From contig KK106984.1 in assembly GCA_000611775.1 (NCBI GenBank), positions 3,195,088 through 3,259,087 on the forward strand: DNA of 64,000 nt, in the 5' to 3' direction. This DNA comes from Umbilicaria muhlenbergii (taxonomy: Eukaryota > Ascomycota > Lecanoromycetes > Umbilicariales > Umbilicariaceae). Made by a program: the position numbers and the translations under genes. Of this stretch, positions 35,480 to 48,417 are shown in pieces (the first letter of the stretch is position 1; the number at the start of each line of letters is the position of its first letter). The notes under the pieces were generated by a model, which was not told where the DNA came from, did not search any database, and saw only the letters and a list, made by a program, of their open reading frames with translations.

Positions 35480-38400
35480 GAATTTAAATATATGAAAGGA
35501 TTTTTTAAACATCAAGCTCTGAATCATTTAAACGCAGGAAATTATCATATAAGTAAGCTCAAGGGAGTGATTTTTTGTACTGATATTTAAAATCACCTTA
35601 TCAAGTGTTAAACCCTGTGATTTATAAACAGTGATAGCATATGCAAGAACAACAGGAAACATCTTTCAGCTGTAAGTGATTAAATTGACCTCTCATTCAT
35701 GTTGAATAAATATAATCAGTATTATTGACTGCTCTTTTAATGTTCATTGACAAGATCTGTTTTCAGCATAATTATCTGAAATGAATTAAAGCATGCAAGG
35801 CAGACTGATGAGTGAATCATTTTTTGAACATCACATCATATTATATAGTGTGCTCAGAGTCTTATTGATGAGTTTAAACACAGTTAAAAGATTACTTATA
35901 ATCATCAGCTGACAGCTTTTGCTTAACAGGAGCTTTGAACATAATCTTTAAATATCTTTTTCAAAGTTATTTTTGATCACTAAAGGTTGATGTTTAGCCT
36001 CAATTTGAAGCACAGGATGTTCACACTTTCATAAAGTTATAAAGTTATGATCATAAACAACAGCACAGGTTGAGTAAATCTGAAGATTATTTTCAAATGC
36101 AATTTAAATGTTCAGAGGCAAATTATTCTTTACTCTTTGCTGCAGGAACTGACAGTTCTCATTAATCATTTCACTCAGTTACAAACTCTGTAAAAATGTT
36201 CAGAATTAAATAAAGCTATTGTCCTCACCCTGCTGATACATAATTTAAGTCAACTGAACAGTTTCATTCAATCTTTGATAAAGTTCCTTGACTGTAATAA
36301 GCTCAATTTTCAAGGCAGGCTGAGTATCATATAAAGAAGAAACATCAACAGGAGGCAGTTGATAAAAATCATCACACAACAAAATATTCATGCCTCTGAA
36401 TGATTCATCTGAATGATTAAGAAATATTTATTTTAACTTTACATCAATTTGATACAGTTCTGACAGGTCAATCATGAATTTCTCATTAATAATAAGGTAA
36501 TGACATCATTGATACAGCTGTTGCAGGCTCAGCAAGGCTGAATTAAACAGTGATTTGAACAGTTTTTGAACAGGCAGTCATAATAACTGATGCAGCATTT
36601 GTTCTTGAATACTGAACATCACAACTTCAGTAGATGCAGCTCACAGGACTGAATTTAACTACTCATGCTGCTTTATCATATCAAACAGATAAGTTGATAT
36701 CATATTAATTAAATATAACTTGCTGATGCTTGCTGATTTATCAACATGCATCAAAAGTTGAGCTGATGTAATCTCAGAAAATTCATCTTGACAGTGATTA
36801 TACACTTAATTGAACATCACCTGCTGAGTCTCTGTAAGTGTATCAGGATTATTTCAGGTGCATTTAATGCATTTAAACATCAATTTAACAAAAGTCAAAA
36901 AATTCAACTGTTCACTGAACTGTTTGAACAGATGATCATTGAAATGTTAATCATAAGTTAAATCTTCTGACTAATTGCTGAAGTCTTTAACATTGTTTTA
37001 TGAGTAACTGTCAGCACCTTCATCTTCATATTTAATAATCAATTTAACAAAGAGGTTCTGAGGTTCACATTCTTCTTTCAGTTCAAATTCATACTGAGTG
37101 AGTGTGAAATTCTTATCAGGTTCAGCTTCTTCTTGAGTTTTAATATTTAAGAGGTTCATATTGTGCTGACTGTGATGTTTCAATTGACATAAATAATATG
37201 CTGCAGTGTAGGTTTGCTTGTTAAAAGTATGACAATATTCAGTGATGCACATCAGCACTCAATTAAATCTAGTGCACTCAGCCTTTATATAAATAACTTC
37301 ACTCATCACTTTATAACTTTTTATAATTAATATCTTTGTTATCATATCTGCATGACTTGCTCTGCATGATTCTGATATTGCTCATCAACCTCATTCAGCA
37401 TCCGCAGTTTAGACGGTTCAGAAAAAAGATGATGAAGCATTATTTTCACTCAGCAGTAATCCTCAAATCCTGACCTGTTCAGAGTTGACTTGTATATAAA
37501 AAACATATGTAGAACCCTTGCTGATGCTTTAAAGTGTCACTGAACAATATTGTTAAATACATCTCAACTCTGAATAAATTTAAATAAAGTCACATCCTCA
37601 AGCTGATCCTCTGAACAGAGTGTATATGATGAATGCAGCATGTACTTTTCAAGTCAGGACTGTCCTTTTTTCTGAAATTAATTATTTTCAGACTCAGCAA
37701 AGGTATCCTGTTCATTCAGTGACTGAAAATCAACAGTAGTGAAATCACGGGTGCAATTCATAAACTGTAACCTCAGAAGATAATGAGTTATCTCTTAAGT
37801 AAATCAATCATGCTCACTTATCAATTGATTCATAATCCTCATGACCACAGATAAAAAAGGCAGTTTATTGCATTTTCATTTTTTAATTACATTCATGAAC
37901 AGCTTCTTGTATGATTCAAATTTAACTTTCACTTTGTTAATATATTTTGCGGCGTAGTAAATCACCTCATGTATACTGATACAGGGAGACATATCAGTAT
38001 TGACATTTCAACTCAAGGTAAATACTGAAATATGAGCATTCATCATTGTGTCATTCTAAATAGTCAGATATTTGTAGTATTTCAGGTTTTAATCACAGGA
38101 GACTGTGATGACTATTTAAAACATTTAAGAAAAGTGAAAATGACAGTGTTTTTCTTCAACATTTTTTATCTTCTGCAAGCAGTAGCTGTCACTGCATTTA
38201 TGATGTTGATAATGATTGAAGCATTCAGTCAAATGAAGCTGAGTGTTTAAATGTTCAGTAATAAGCAGACTCACTGAATTTTTGTTTAATAATAATGTGA
38301 AATTGAGGTTCACAGCAGTCACTCAATCACTTTATCATTAAGTAAAGATTTCATGATTAAGATTTATATCTGTACAGACTGCTGATGCTTTGTTAAGTTA

Positions 38401-40670
38401 AAAAAAGTCATGCATGTGACTGCTTTTATAAATCTGTCACTCATAATGATATCAGTGATCCTGAACCTTGAAAACCTTGCAGATAATGTGTTTTAAAAAC
38501 AGCTTAAATCAGCACATTAAGTACTTCACTGCAATGTGAGGGTTGTGAGTCAAATTGTCTGATGCAGCTCAGTATTGCTCATGTTCAGTCTGTTCAAAAT
38601 AACATTTAAACCCTGACATTTAAATCTGCAGGTTAAATCACTGAAGGTCAACAGCACTTACTGTGATAAACAGATGCAATATGTTTAAATTTAAAATCAT
38701 GACTTCAAATTCACAGCCTCTGATGATTCAAAAAAAGCAGATTTCACGCAGCTGTTCAGTTGAATGAATAATATAATTAATCAAATCTGCTTTCCCCTCT
38801 TGAACTCACTTCTTCAAATTTTGAAATGTAATATTCTTGTCATTAAGCTTCTTGCACATGTAGCTGAAGTGCTGTTTTGACTGTGTACATAATAAGTGAT
38901 TAAAGGCGTAATAGTGAAAATGAGAATGATAAGCAAATCAGTCATCTTTATATTTCAGTAAGTGATGAATTTAATTACTTAAACTGATATTCTTCTCTTT
39001 CTGTTCATAAAAATCATCACATCTGTATGAAAATAATCCTGAAAATGTCATTCAAAAAACAGATTTTGAATCTCATTCAGAAACAAAGTTATCTGCAACA
39101 GATGTCATGAAAAGCACATTAAAATTTACAGAGTGTGTAACTTGTGTTAATACTCATTGAAGATGTTTCATTTCCATCTGATCAAGAAGTAAATTAAGCA
39201 TTACAGCAATTTAAGATGATTGATTTTCATCATTAAGCTCATTTAAATCCACATTTAAAAGGTCTTGATCATTCAGAATATCATTCAGATTAAAAAAAGA
39301 GAACTCATTCACCTCACATGCAAACAGCTGATCAGTAATAAAGTCATCTTCAGACAAAGTCAACAGTTTGTTCTCATCAATTTTTAAATTCTTATAGTCA
39401 CAGTGATTGACCTGCAAAAACATTAATCAGTCAAAAACAATCTTTTTTTGAACATGCATTAATGAGTTGAACTGCTGTTCAATGCCTCAGTTGAAGTGAT
39501 CAGAAGGTTTCAACAGCAAAATTTAAATAAAGTTAATTATAATATTAATTTAAATGAACTGAATAGGTTCTAAACAACTTACATTAAGTTCAGGGGGTAA
39601 AAGTGAAAATTTATTATAAACCTTTGAAGTGTTCTGCATGAATATCATCACATGTGATTTATACTTAAACTGCTGCCCTTTTATCTGTCATACTTGAATA
39701 TGAATGTGCAAACAAGCAATAAGGTGCTCTTCAACTTGTGTTAATTTAAACAAATGTTCAGGAACAGAGTCAACATTTAAATGATTACACTCAGTAAACA
39801 ATCAAGGTTTCTCACTTCTTTTTCAAGCAATGCAGTGTTTGCAGATCTGTTCAGAATTAAGCTTCATATCAAATCACTTTTTATTATACTGAATGCATTC
39901 ATCCTGTCATAGTTGAGTCAGGTTTTGATAAAAATCTCTGATATATCCTCAGTATTCCTCTGAAATAATAAAGTCATGTAAAGATGATGAAGCTGCAGCA
40001 GTCACCTGACTGCAAGAAGATGTAAAAGGTGTAAATTAATTACTGAATGAGATCTGAACAGGTTCAGCATTATTCTGAATAAGTGTTTATAACAGATTAT
40101 CATGAGCACAGTGTATTGTTCTTTGACATTCATGACAGGTAGTGATTGTCACAGCAGAAAAATTCTGCTGTGATGATTAAAATTAATTGAGTGACTGTGA
40201 GTAATGACACTGAGGACAAAGCTGTTCAAGCTGTTTAAATTGTTCAACTTGCTCAGATGATGTTGAAGTCAGGATATCTCCTCAATTTCATGCACATTGT
40301 TGAGCTCATGCATTCTTTTTCTTCATCTCAGCAACATGATGTGTTTATTTATCTTGCTCAGCTTTCACCTCAAGATGATTAAAGTGAACATTCAGGCTTA
40401 ATTCACTGAGTGATGATCTTACATAGATGCATTTCATTAACAGTGAATGCAATTCATCTTGTATTATAAAAACATGTTGATGAACATGTCAGCATGAGTC
40501 CTTCTAAAACACTAATTAAAAAGATCATGAAAGAGAATCTTGAACTCACAGCTCTGCAAGTTGAACAGATTTTCAAGTTCTGACAACCTCTGTAATTAAA
40601 GTTAGTTGCAGGCATCAAACGCTTACAAGAATTACAGAAAAGGCAATTTATAATAATTATAATCATGCAG
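35480..40670 (-). pseudogene. Helitron Rep-helicase (RepHel) protein gene
   Basis: Read leftward. A zinc-ribbon-like part comes first (40454-40666) with CNSCKR and, 17 residues on, CSTC. DUF6570 follows at about 39860-39570 (LTQVEEHLIACLHIHIQVWQ region and a LLPPELNV end). The HUH Rep domain lies at about 38830-38280, including the stretch before the catalytic histidines around NPHIAVKYLM. A Pif1-type helicase runs from about 36850 to 35560: a Walker A region (about 36735-36760) that has lost its glycines, Walker B LIINEKFMIDL (about 36500), LLCDDFYQLPPVDVSS (about 36370), and motif VI in LAYAITVYKSQGLTLDKV (about 35585-35640). Known RepHel proteins nick and unwind DNA for rolling-circle transposition. 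It is disrupted by many stop codons, mostly TGA, and is not functional. Confidence 0.8.
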
Positions 40671-41245
40671 TGAGAATGCAGAATTTCATGTCAAGATCAT
40701 AATGAGTTTAATCTTAAACAGGAAAAAAATCATCTCTGAAGCAGAAAAATTTACTTCATTAACAGCTGAACATGATTTGAAATCCCTCTGAAGATTTAAC
40801 ATGAGCAAGCTCATGAATAAAGTTGAGGACAGTATTTCATGTTAATTTTAATTACTCAGCCCCTTTAACTGCTGTTTGAAAAACATTCAGATGATGCAAG
40901 TTGATGACAGCTTGAAGCAGCATAATCATGCAATAAATAACAAATTGTTGTGAATCAATAACTCATTGAATGAGAGATGCATCTGACTTAACTTTTTATT
41001 AACTCAGTTGTACTTTAAGTCTTTTATATGTTTCTTTTATAAATTCATTTAAAGTTTTTATTCAACCTGACTTTTCTTGACTTATGATCCCGTTTTGAGA
41101 ATTCAAGAATTGGTATGATTTAAATTCAGTCAGGGGAAGCAGTTTACTTTAAGATGCTTAATCATGACTCACTTTAACTTAAGCAGCATAATGTAACAAT
41201 AATCAATACAAAGCTGTACATCATAAGTGATGACTCACACTTTGA

Positions 41246-42319
41246 TATTATAAATGTCATTTTAAAAAGATTTATGCTTCTTTAATTATCTTCAGTTCTG
41301 ATTATTCTTTGATGATTTAAATCTTTATTAAATTTATCTTGAGTCCTTTTGATGTAATTATATAATCTAGAAACTTCACTTCTCATGTGTAAAACTGACT
41401 CTTTTTTAATTTCACCTGAAGGTTGACGTCTTTCAAGGCTTGTAGGACTTTGCACACATGTTGTACATGTTTTTTCATGATTTCTGAGTATATGAGGATA
41501 TCATTCAAGTATATCATCATGAATACATCAAGGTACTGTCAAAGTGTGTTGTTAATAAATGCCTGAAATGTTGCTGATGTATTGATAAGCTCAAATGATA
41601 TTACCAGGTACTCATAATGTTTTAATTTGATGCAGAAGACTGTTTTTTACTCATCTTCTTCTTTTATGTATATCTTGTTGTATGCTTCAAATATGTTAAA
41701 CTTCATGAATCACTTTATTCTCTGAAGTCTATCCTGAAGTTTTAATATTAATGATAAGAGATAACTGTTCTTAACTGTAATGTTATTCAATCTCTTATAA
41801 TTAACACATAATCACTGATTATCATTCTTTTTAAATATGAATAATATGAAATATCCTGCTGATAATTATGATTCTTTTATTAAACCTTTCTGCTGATTCT
41901 CTTTGATGTACTTTCATAGTGTGTCAAGCTTTTCTGCAGATAGTGAATAAATCACTTACTTAAAAAGTGTTTTCTCTTTCATAAGAGGTATTTTATGATT
42001 TCAGAATTAATGCTTTAATAATGCATTCAATTCTGTTTTTTCATTGAACAGTTCTGTAAAATCTTAATATTCAGCAAGTACTGTGACTCCTGTAATGATA
42101 AATATTCAATGCTTTCATTAAACTCTTTGATAACTTTTCTGAAAGTATTTTCAGTTTTAATCAAGGTTAAACTGTTGAGTTTTTTAATTAATACTTGAGT
42201 TAACCTCTCTCAGTTAAGGTAGGCCTAGCATGATATTATATTTTAATATAATAATGATATTCAGAGTTACCTTTCTTAGGTAGGCCTTTATTTTTAACTT
42301 CACAGTAACATTATAAGTT
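41246..42319 (-). mobile_element. Ty3/Gypsy element H, reverse transcriptase piece
   Basis: The - strand carries an RT with catalytic-box region YLNDILIYSEI (about 41488-41516) and flanking RT motifs up to about 42250, ending at the I1/hAT-like insertion on the right and the Helitron on the left. It belongs to the element whose protease, gag and LTR lie at 48816-49626, 54897-56147 and 56148 onward. Broken. Confidence 0.72.
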
Positions 42320-42327
42320 ATTCATCT

Positions 42328-43236
42328 TACGCTGCACCATGGGTTGGGTTTTACCCAGTGGGTTTGGGTTTGGGTTGGGTTTGGGTTGGGTTTTGGGGTG
42401 AGTTATACATGTTGAAACCCAACCCAGAAAAAACCCAACTCATTTAACCCAAACCCAGAAAATTCTGGGTTAACCCAGTACATACAAATAGTTATGATAG
42501 TCTTTATGGTAGTCAAAAAAGTCAGTTCAAAAGGCGCCTTCTCAAGTCATTTTCAAGGTCATGTTTTGAGGCCGTCATCAAAGCCATTTTGGAAGCCGTT
42601 TTGGAAGCCGTTTTTCAAGGCTCTCGTCGAAGCCGTTTTCCAAGCCGTCATCGAAGCCGTTTTGGAAGCCATTTTGAAAGCCGTTCTTTGAGGTTGTCGT
42701 CGAAGCCGTTTTGGAAGCTGTTTTTCGAGGCCGTCGTTGAAGCCATTTTGGAAGCCGTTTTTTGAGGCCGTCATCGAAGCCGTTTTGGAAGCTGTTTTTC
42801 AAGGCTGTCGTTGAAGCCGTTTTGGAAGCCGTTTTTTGAGGCTGTCGTTGAAGCCGTTTTGGAAGCTGTTTTATGAGGCTGTCGTCGAAGCCGTTTTGGA
42901 AGCTGTTTTATGAGGCTGTCGTCGAAGCCGTTTTGGAAGCTGTTTTTCGAGGCCGTTTTGGAAGCCGTTTTTTGAGGCCGTCATCGAAGCCGTTTTGGAA
43001 GCCGTCTTTTGAGGCTGTCGTCGAAGCCGTTTTGGAAGCCGTTTTTCGAGGCCGTTTTTCAAGGCCGTTTTGGAAGCCGTTTTGGAAGCTGCTTTGAAAG
43101 CTGTTTGGATGAGTCATATACGTGAACTTGAACTGGGTTACCCAGTGAAAAACCCAACCCAAACCCAAAAAAACCCAACCCAGTGTGACCCAACCCAAAA
43201 AAAACCCAACCCAAACTCAACTCATGATGCAGCGTA
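42328..43236. mobile_element. hAT-like miniature inverted-repeat element, CG-rich
   Basis: A 909-bp non-coding element has inverted ends TACGCTGCAyCATGrGTTG and a perfect 8-bp target repeat ATTCATCT (42320-42327 and 43237-43244). Eight base pairs is the hAT-superfamily target size. Each end continues into runs of GGGTT/GGGTTT (right end: CCCAAACCC strand), giving long G-rich inverted ends, and then a subterminal GAGTTATACATG-like match. The centre is a minisatellite. CG and TGG are common, unlike everything around it, so it arrived after the mutation wave. It has no transposase and would depend on a hAT transposase elsewhere. Confidence 0.8.
42560..43110. repeat. minisatellite in hAT-like element
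   Basis: Imperfect tandem copies of a motif built from GAAGCCGTTTTGGAAGC and GAGGCCGTCGTC blocks, with variable block number. The period is of mixed length, roughly 36-50 bp. It stays open in several frames on both strands because the unit lacks stop codons, not because it codes for protein. Confidence 0.85.
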
Positions 43237-43244
43237 ATTCATCT

Positions 43245-43510
43245 TGTTAAAAGCATGACAGCGTTTGAGTGTTTAAGTGTTCAGTATTGATTTGAGTGTT
43301 TAATATTTCAGTGACGCGCGCTAGTACCTGATTAAGCTTAGTGCAGCTCAGCAGATGTCCTCAGCATTAATGTTTAATTAAACTTAATGCACCTCAGCTG
43401 AGGCTTGATACCTCACATATGTATATTCAGCTTATCATCAGATACTTGCCTCTTTAGAATTAATCTCTTGATCATCATATCTGCATGATGAGCTCTGCAT
43501 GATTTTGATA
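43245..43510 (+). repeat. 5' LTR of element I1 (266 bp)
   Basis: It starts TGTTAAAAGCATG and ends TTTTGATA. All four LTRs of the family end GATA rather than the usual CA. It contains a few surviving CG-rich bases (GACGCGCGCTAG near 43314). Confidence 0.87.
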
Positions 43511-43999
43511 TTAAATTAATTCTCATTCTCTTAATGTTCATGAGACAGTTGAACTGAAATAATCTGTTCAAAAAGGCATTAAGTTGTGTTTATTAATGAC
43601 TCTGAAAAACATTGATAACACAACCCTCTGCAACTACACCTCTTAAGTCATACAGATGTGTATCAGTTCACTTAAATCATATAAAAACCTGAGAGCTCAT
43701 GAAGCAGTTGAGTTAAAAGAACCTGTTATGATAAGTGAGCAAACACATCATCACTGAAAGCTCATGAAGCAGTTAAGTTGAATTTAAATAACCTGCATTC
43801 ATCTTGCTCTTGTGAAAGAGCTGAATCAAAAGAAATCACTGAACTGAATATCAAACTAAGACCTCAGCCAAGAAGGTCATTAAACACAGAACTTTAAAAA
43901 TTAAACACCTTTAACACTTAAATGACCTCATTAAGGATGAAGCTGTATCATGTGAAAGAACTGTAAAACATTTTCTGACAGAATATTGTTTTTAACACT

Positions 44000-46900
44000 G
44001 TTCAGCAGTTCTTAGACATGATAAGACCTGCTGTAAGACATGTTGATTAATCAGAAGTGTTGCAACAACACATTTTTATTAATATGACACATGAGAGTAC
44101 AGTTTCACTGAGCTGAGCTCAGCAAGAAAAGACTGCTGAGGCAAGTTCATTTCATCAACATGAGCAGAAAGATGAAACAGAAGAAGCTCTTCTCAATGTG
44201 AAAATAATTTACCTTAAACTAAATATGACTCTCAGAGAACTCAAGAAGGGCAGAAAGACATGAAAGTACTTTATTTTAACTGCATAACATCATGAATAAA
44301 TCAGTGAAGATGACGTTGATATTCTTTATGACATTATCAATGTTGAGCAGCTTCAGTGCTGAGCAGAGATTAAGTCAGAGCAGTTTTTAAAAGTCTTCAA
44401 CACACACTACATGAACAGCAAGACTTAAGCATGAAAATTAATAAATAAGTCAACAACCTCATAATTGAAAAAGACTCCCTTACAAATGCTCTCATGAAGA
44501 AGTAATGTTGTATGACTTCTTTCAATATCAGCTTTGCTGCTCTAGACGTCAAATACTGCCTTCAGAAGAAAAGGCAATGAACTGAATAAAAAGATACTTA
44601 CTCTTGAAACATTTCAAACAGTTTAAATAATAATAAGTGTTCACAGAAGCTTTTTGATCCTCTTCTTTTAAATGACAGTACTGAACTCACCTGAGATAAC
44701 TGAATAAACAAGATGAAAGTCAAATTGAGCATTAATGAAAATCATTATTCAACTGAGGTTGCCTGCATGAGATATGTGTTGTCTTGATTGAGTGAAAAAG
44801 CTGCTCAACACATTGAATCCTGTTCCTCATATGAGCCTTCAGCTAAATCATACTGAATGATTGATGACATTTTAAGAGACTTAAAAGACATCTATGAGGA
44901 TTCAGATAAACTCAGAAACTACTGCTGAGCTTATATTAACTTGACTTAAAGATTATTTAAGTTCTCTGACTTCTTTTTTAAATTTCATCACCTTTCAGTC
45001 TTCCTGAGTTATGATGAAACTCAGTGTATAAATGACCTTCAGGACAAGATAACTTTTCATCTTTAATCTGCTTTAACTTCTCAGATGATTCAGTCAACAT
45101 CTTTTTTCATCATGAAAGATTACCTCATACGCCTCAACAATAAACAACATGCAGTTAAAGTGATCAAAGACAGAAAGGATATTCTCTCAGTGTTAAGCAA
45201 GAAGAATTAATTGAAGACATTTAAACAAGTCACCTTTAAAACCTTGACAACTCAAGTGATAATATGATTTTTTACATCAGCACTTAATTTTAGACCTGTC
45301 ACTGATTCACAATATTAATAAAATAAAAAGAATGATAACTGTTACCTCTGTCATCAATCAGGTCATCTTGTTAATGTTTATTTTTAACAGATTAAATAAA
45401 CTTCTCCTTCTCAATGTGATGAATCTGTGAGTGAACTTCATGTGAATTATGAAGACTTAAGCTCAAAGTCAGAAAATAAGTAACCTCTATTAAAGTCACA
45501 GTCAGAGGTGATATTGTTTCTTTATGCAATACAGATAGTTTCTTAAATTTTAATGATTACTCAGAACTCTTCTCTCTGCAGTTTTTTATCACTTCATGTT
45601 TATTTTATTTTCAAGGGTTCTGTATACCTTTCTGAGCTTTAGTTGACACAGGTTGCATAATATACTCACTCATTCATAATCAGTTAACTTTTATAATTTG
45701 TGATCAGCTTGATCTGAAACCTGTTTCTTTCTTCAAGCTCAAGCAGATACATGACTTTGATAATGAGCTTTTTAAGTTTAAAATAACTCACGTCATCTAC
45801 TCAGGTCTGCTTGTGAAGAAGAAGCACAAAGAGATTATCATTTTTATATTAATAACTGACTTGAGACAGCATGACATTATTCTGAAAAAATTATGAATGA
45901 ACTGAAATTAACTTCTTTTAAATATGAAGAATGATTCTTTTATCTTTAAAAAAAATCTCCTCTCCTTATCAACAGAGAAGATAAAAGTAAAATGTTCATC
46001 TTTTTTTAAACATTTTACCTCTTCACTTCTGTCTTCTCTCTGAACACCTCTTTGAACATCTCTTTGAATTATTCAGACAATATTTAAAATCCTGCCTCAA
46101 CCTTCTTCAACTGCTGATGATAACATGTTCTCTGTCTGCAGTGTGAGAGCAGCTTTATATGCAGTGTTAATTTATCAAGAGAAGGTACACATATTCATCA
46201 TGTCAATGAAAGATATTAATAGACAACTGATGTTAAATTGAGAGTGTCATTCAGAGGAAATAAACTTCAAAGTGAACACCTCTGAACACTTGAAGGAGAT
46301 ACATCAAAAGCTGTCTTTAAAGTATTATGAGTACCTCAATGTCTTTGACTGCTCTCAGGTCAGCAAGCTCTCACCTTAAAGTCAAGTTTACTGTATGTCA
46401 CCTTATAAGCTTCAGAAGGTCAAGAAATACCTTAATGAGAATCTTTTTAAAAGTTTTATCACTTTCAGCAAGGCAACTTACTCCTCTTCAGTGTTGTTCA
46501 CTTAAAAAGTCAATGAAGACCTCAGGTTCTGCATAAATTACTGCAAGTTCAACATTTTCATAAAATGAAACCAATCTCTTCTGTTAATAAAGGAGGTTAT
46601 AAAGAAGATATTAAAATATAAATACTTTATTTATCTGAACATCCTCATCACCTTCAATTAATTGCATATATATTCAGACAGTAAGAACCTCATCACTTTT
46701 ATCATCATCTTGAGTTTCTACAAATACTGAGTTTTATCATTCAGATTAATCAACAGGCTGAGTATCTTTCAGCAATATGTTAATGATATTTTATAAAATT
46801 TCCTCAATGACTTCTGTCAAGCTCACTTGAATGATATCTTAATTTACAGCAAAATCAGAAAGAAGCATTAAATTTATATTAAATAAATTCTTCAACATCT

Positions 46901-48200
46901 CTATGAAGTTGATTTACAATTCAATATTAAGAAGTGTAAATTTAATATCTCTGAGATTATCTTCTTAAAAGTTATTATATCAGGGAAAGAGTTATGTATG
47001 AATTCTCAGAAGATTAAAGCAGTCATAGACTGAATTAAATTAATTAATCTGAAAGAAGTTCAAGGCTTCATAGATTTTATTAACTTTTACTGTTGATTCA
47101 TATGAGACTTCTTCAAAATTATTAAACCTCTCATTGAACTTACTAGGAAAGAGGTTTCATTCACATAAATTAAAGACTGCTTCAAGGTGTTTCAGGACCT
47201 TAAAAAGATCATGACAGAAGCTTTAATATTAAAGCATTTTAATTTCAACTGTTAAATTATACTGAAGACAGATGCCTTTAACCTTGTGACAGATAAAATT
47301 CTCTCTTAATATGATGTTGAAGAAGTTCTTCACTCAGTGACATTCTACAACAAAAGCATGATATTAGTGAAATGCAATTATCACATTTATGACAAGGAAC
47401 TACTGATCATTATTTACTGCTTTAAGCATTAATGTTTGAAATTAAAACACACTGCTTTGCTCATACAAGTTTTCACTGATCATCAGACCCTGAAGATCTT
47501 TATGAAGAATAAAAAGCTGACACATTAATAAACCTGTTATTTAAACATCTTGTCAGAGTTCAACTTTTAAATGATCTTTTGATCAAGCAAGATTAATGAC
47601 AAAGCTGACATCTTTACCTGAATGTTCAACTCTAAGGACAAAAACCTAACTTATTAAATCATTCTTACATCAGACTGTGTGAAAATACATGTGAGAAAAG
47701 TGAAAGAGAACCTTGTTAAGTAAGTATTCACTGCTACTCAAGAATAAATTAATCAAGATGTTGAATGAAGTCTTTAAACTGATAATAACATCTGCTCTTC
47801 AATGACCTCACTCTCACCTTTCTACCTCAACAAAGGCTTTCACTCATGCATAAGTTTCAACTCTGACGCTGCTACCTATGAATTCACACGTGAGCAACTT
47901 CAGTCAGTGAAGGTGAAGAACATAACAATTCACATGTAAGAAATTCTGAATTTCAGTAAGCAGCAGTTGAAAAAGAGCAGGAAATTCATGAAAGTAAAAG
48001 CAGATAAACATCAGAAGAATATCAATTATAAAATGAAAAACATGATACAGCTGTTAAGTTGTAATATCAAGATTACACAGTCAAGCTGTGATTTGAAAGA
48101 CAAGCAGCAGGGATCACTCTGTGTTAATCAACATGTGAAAACATCATATCATTTGAGATTGCATGTTATCATGAGAATTTACAATCAAACACCTCCTTCA
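44000..48200 (+). pseudogene. gag-pol fossil of element I1
   Basis: Gag ends in a zinc knuckle (CYLCHQSGHL, about 45340-45375). Protease follows (about 45630-45900, with an ALVDTG-type active-site region), then RT (about 46270-46870, catalytic-box region LNDILIYS near 46824-46850), RNase H (about 47240-47640) and a basic C-terminal region (47967-48233 stays open, 88 codons). Broken, with tens of breaks. Confidence 0.78.
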
Positions 48201-48417
48201 ACATCAATCATCATCAATAATAAAGAACACTGAGGGGTAAATAATATCTCAAGAAGCTGCAGTAGGTTTAAACTGTTCAGAACATTTAAAATATTTAAAC
48301 TTTTCTTTCATATGAACTGACTTACCTGTGAGTCTGAGAGTGAGGGTAAACAATTTGATGTCATGTTACATGATGATAACAGCATCACGGATGATGCTTT
48401 TTCAGAGAGAGAAGTAA

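Larger units (their letters stand above)
35328..41245 (-). mobile_element. Helitron with RepHel gene, mutated
   Basis: A rolling-circle transposon on the - strand, recognised by its Rep-helicase protein. The 3' end is proposed at 35328: the - strand reads CTAA, with an A at 35327 and a hairpin 11 bases inside. That fits the known Helitron rule of CTRR preceded by a hairpin and insertion between A and T. The 5' end is less sure. The RT of element H stops matching near 41260, and a TC-start candidate (GA|T on the + strand) lies at 41245. No target-site repeat is expected. Confidence 0.75.

Noticed and set aside
38032-38322. Small frames on both strands in the Helitron
   Set aside because: They overlap the Rep domain region on the - strand and show no domain of their own.
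42494-43198. Several overlapping open frames on both strands with repeated Lys-Pro-Phe-Trp or Ala-Ser-Lys-Thr motifs
   Set aside because: They are translations of the CG-rich minisatellite in the hAT-like element. The unit has no stop codon in several frames, and nothing suggests coding.
42328-43236. GGGTT/GGGTTT arrays as an internal telomere
   Set aside because: The arrays are inverted at the two ends of one element that has its own 8-bp target repeat. They do not read TTAGGG and point inward as terminal repeats.
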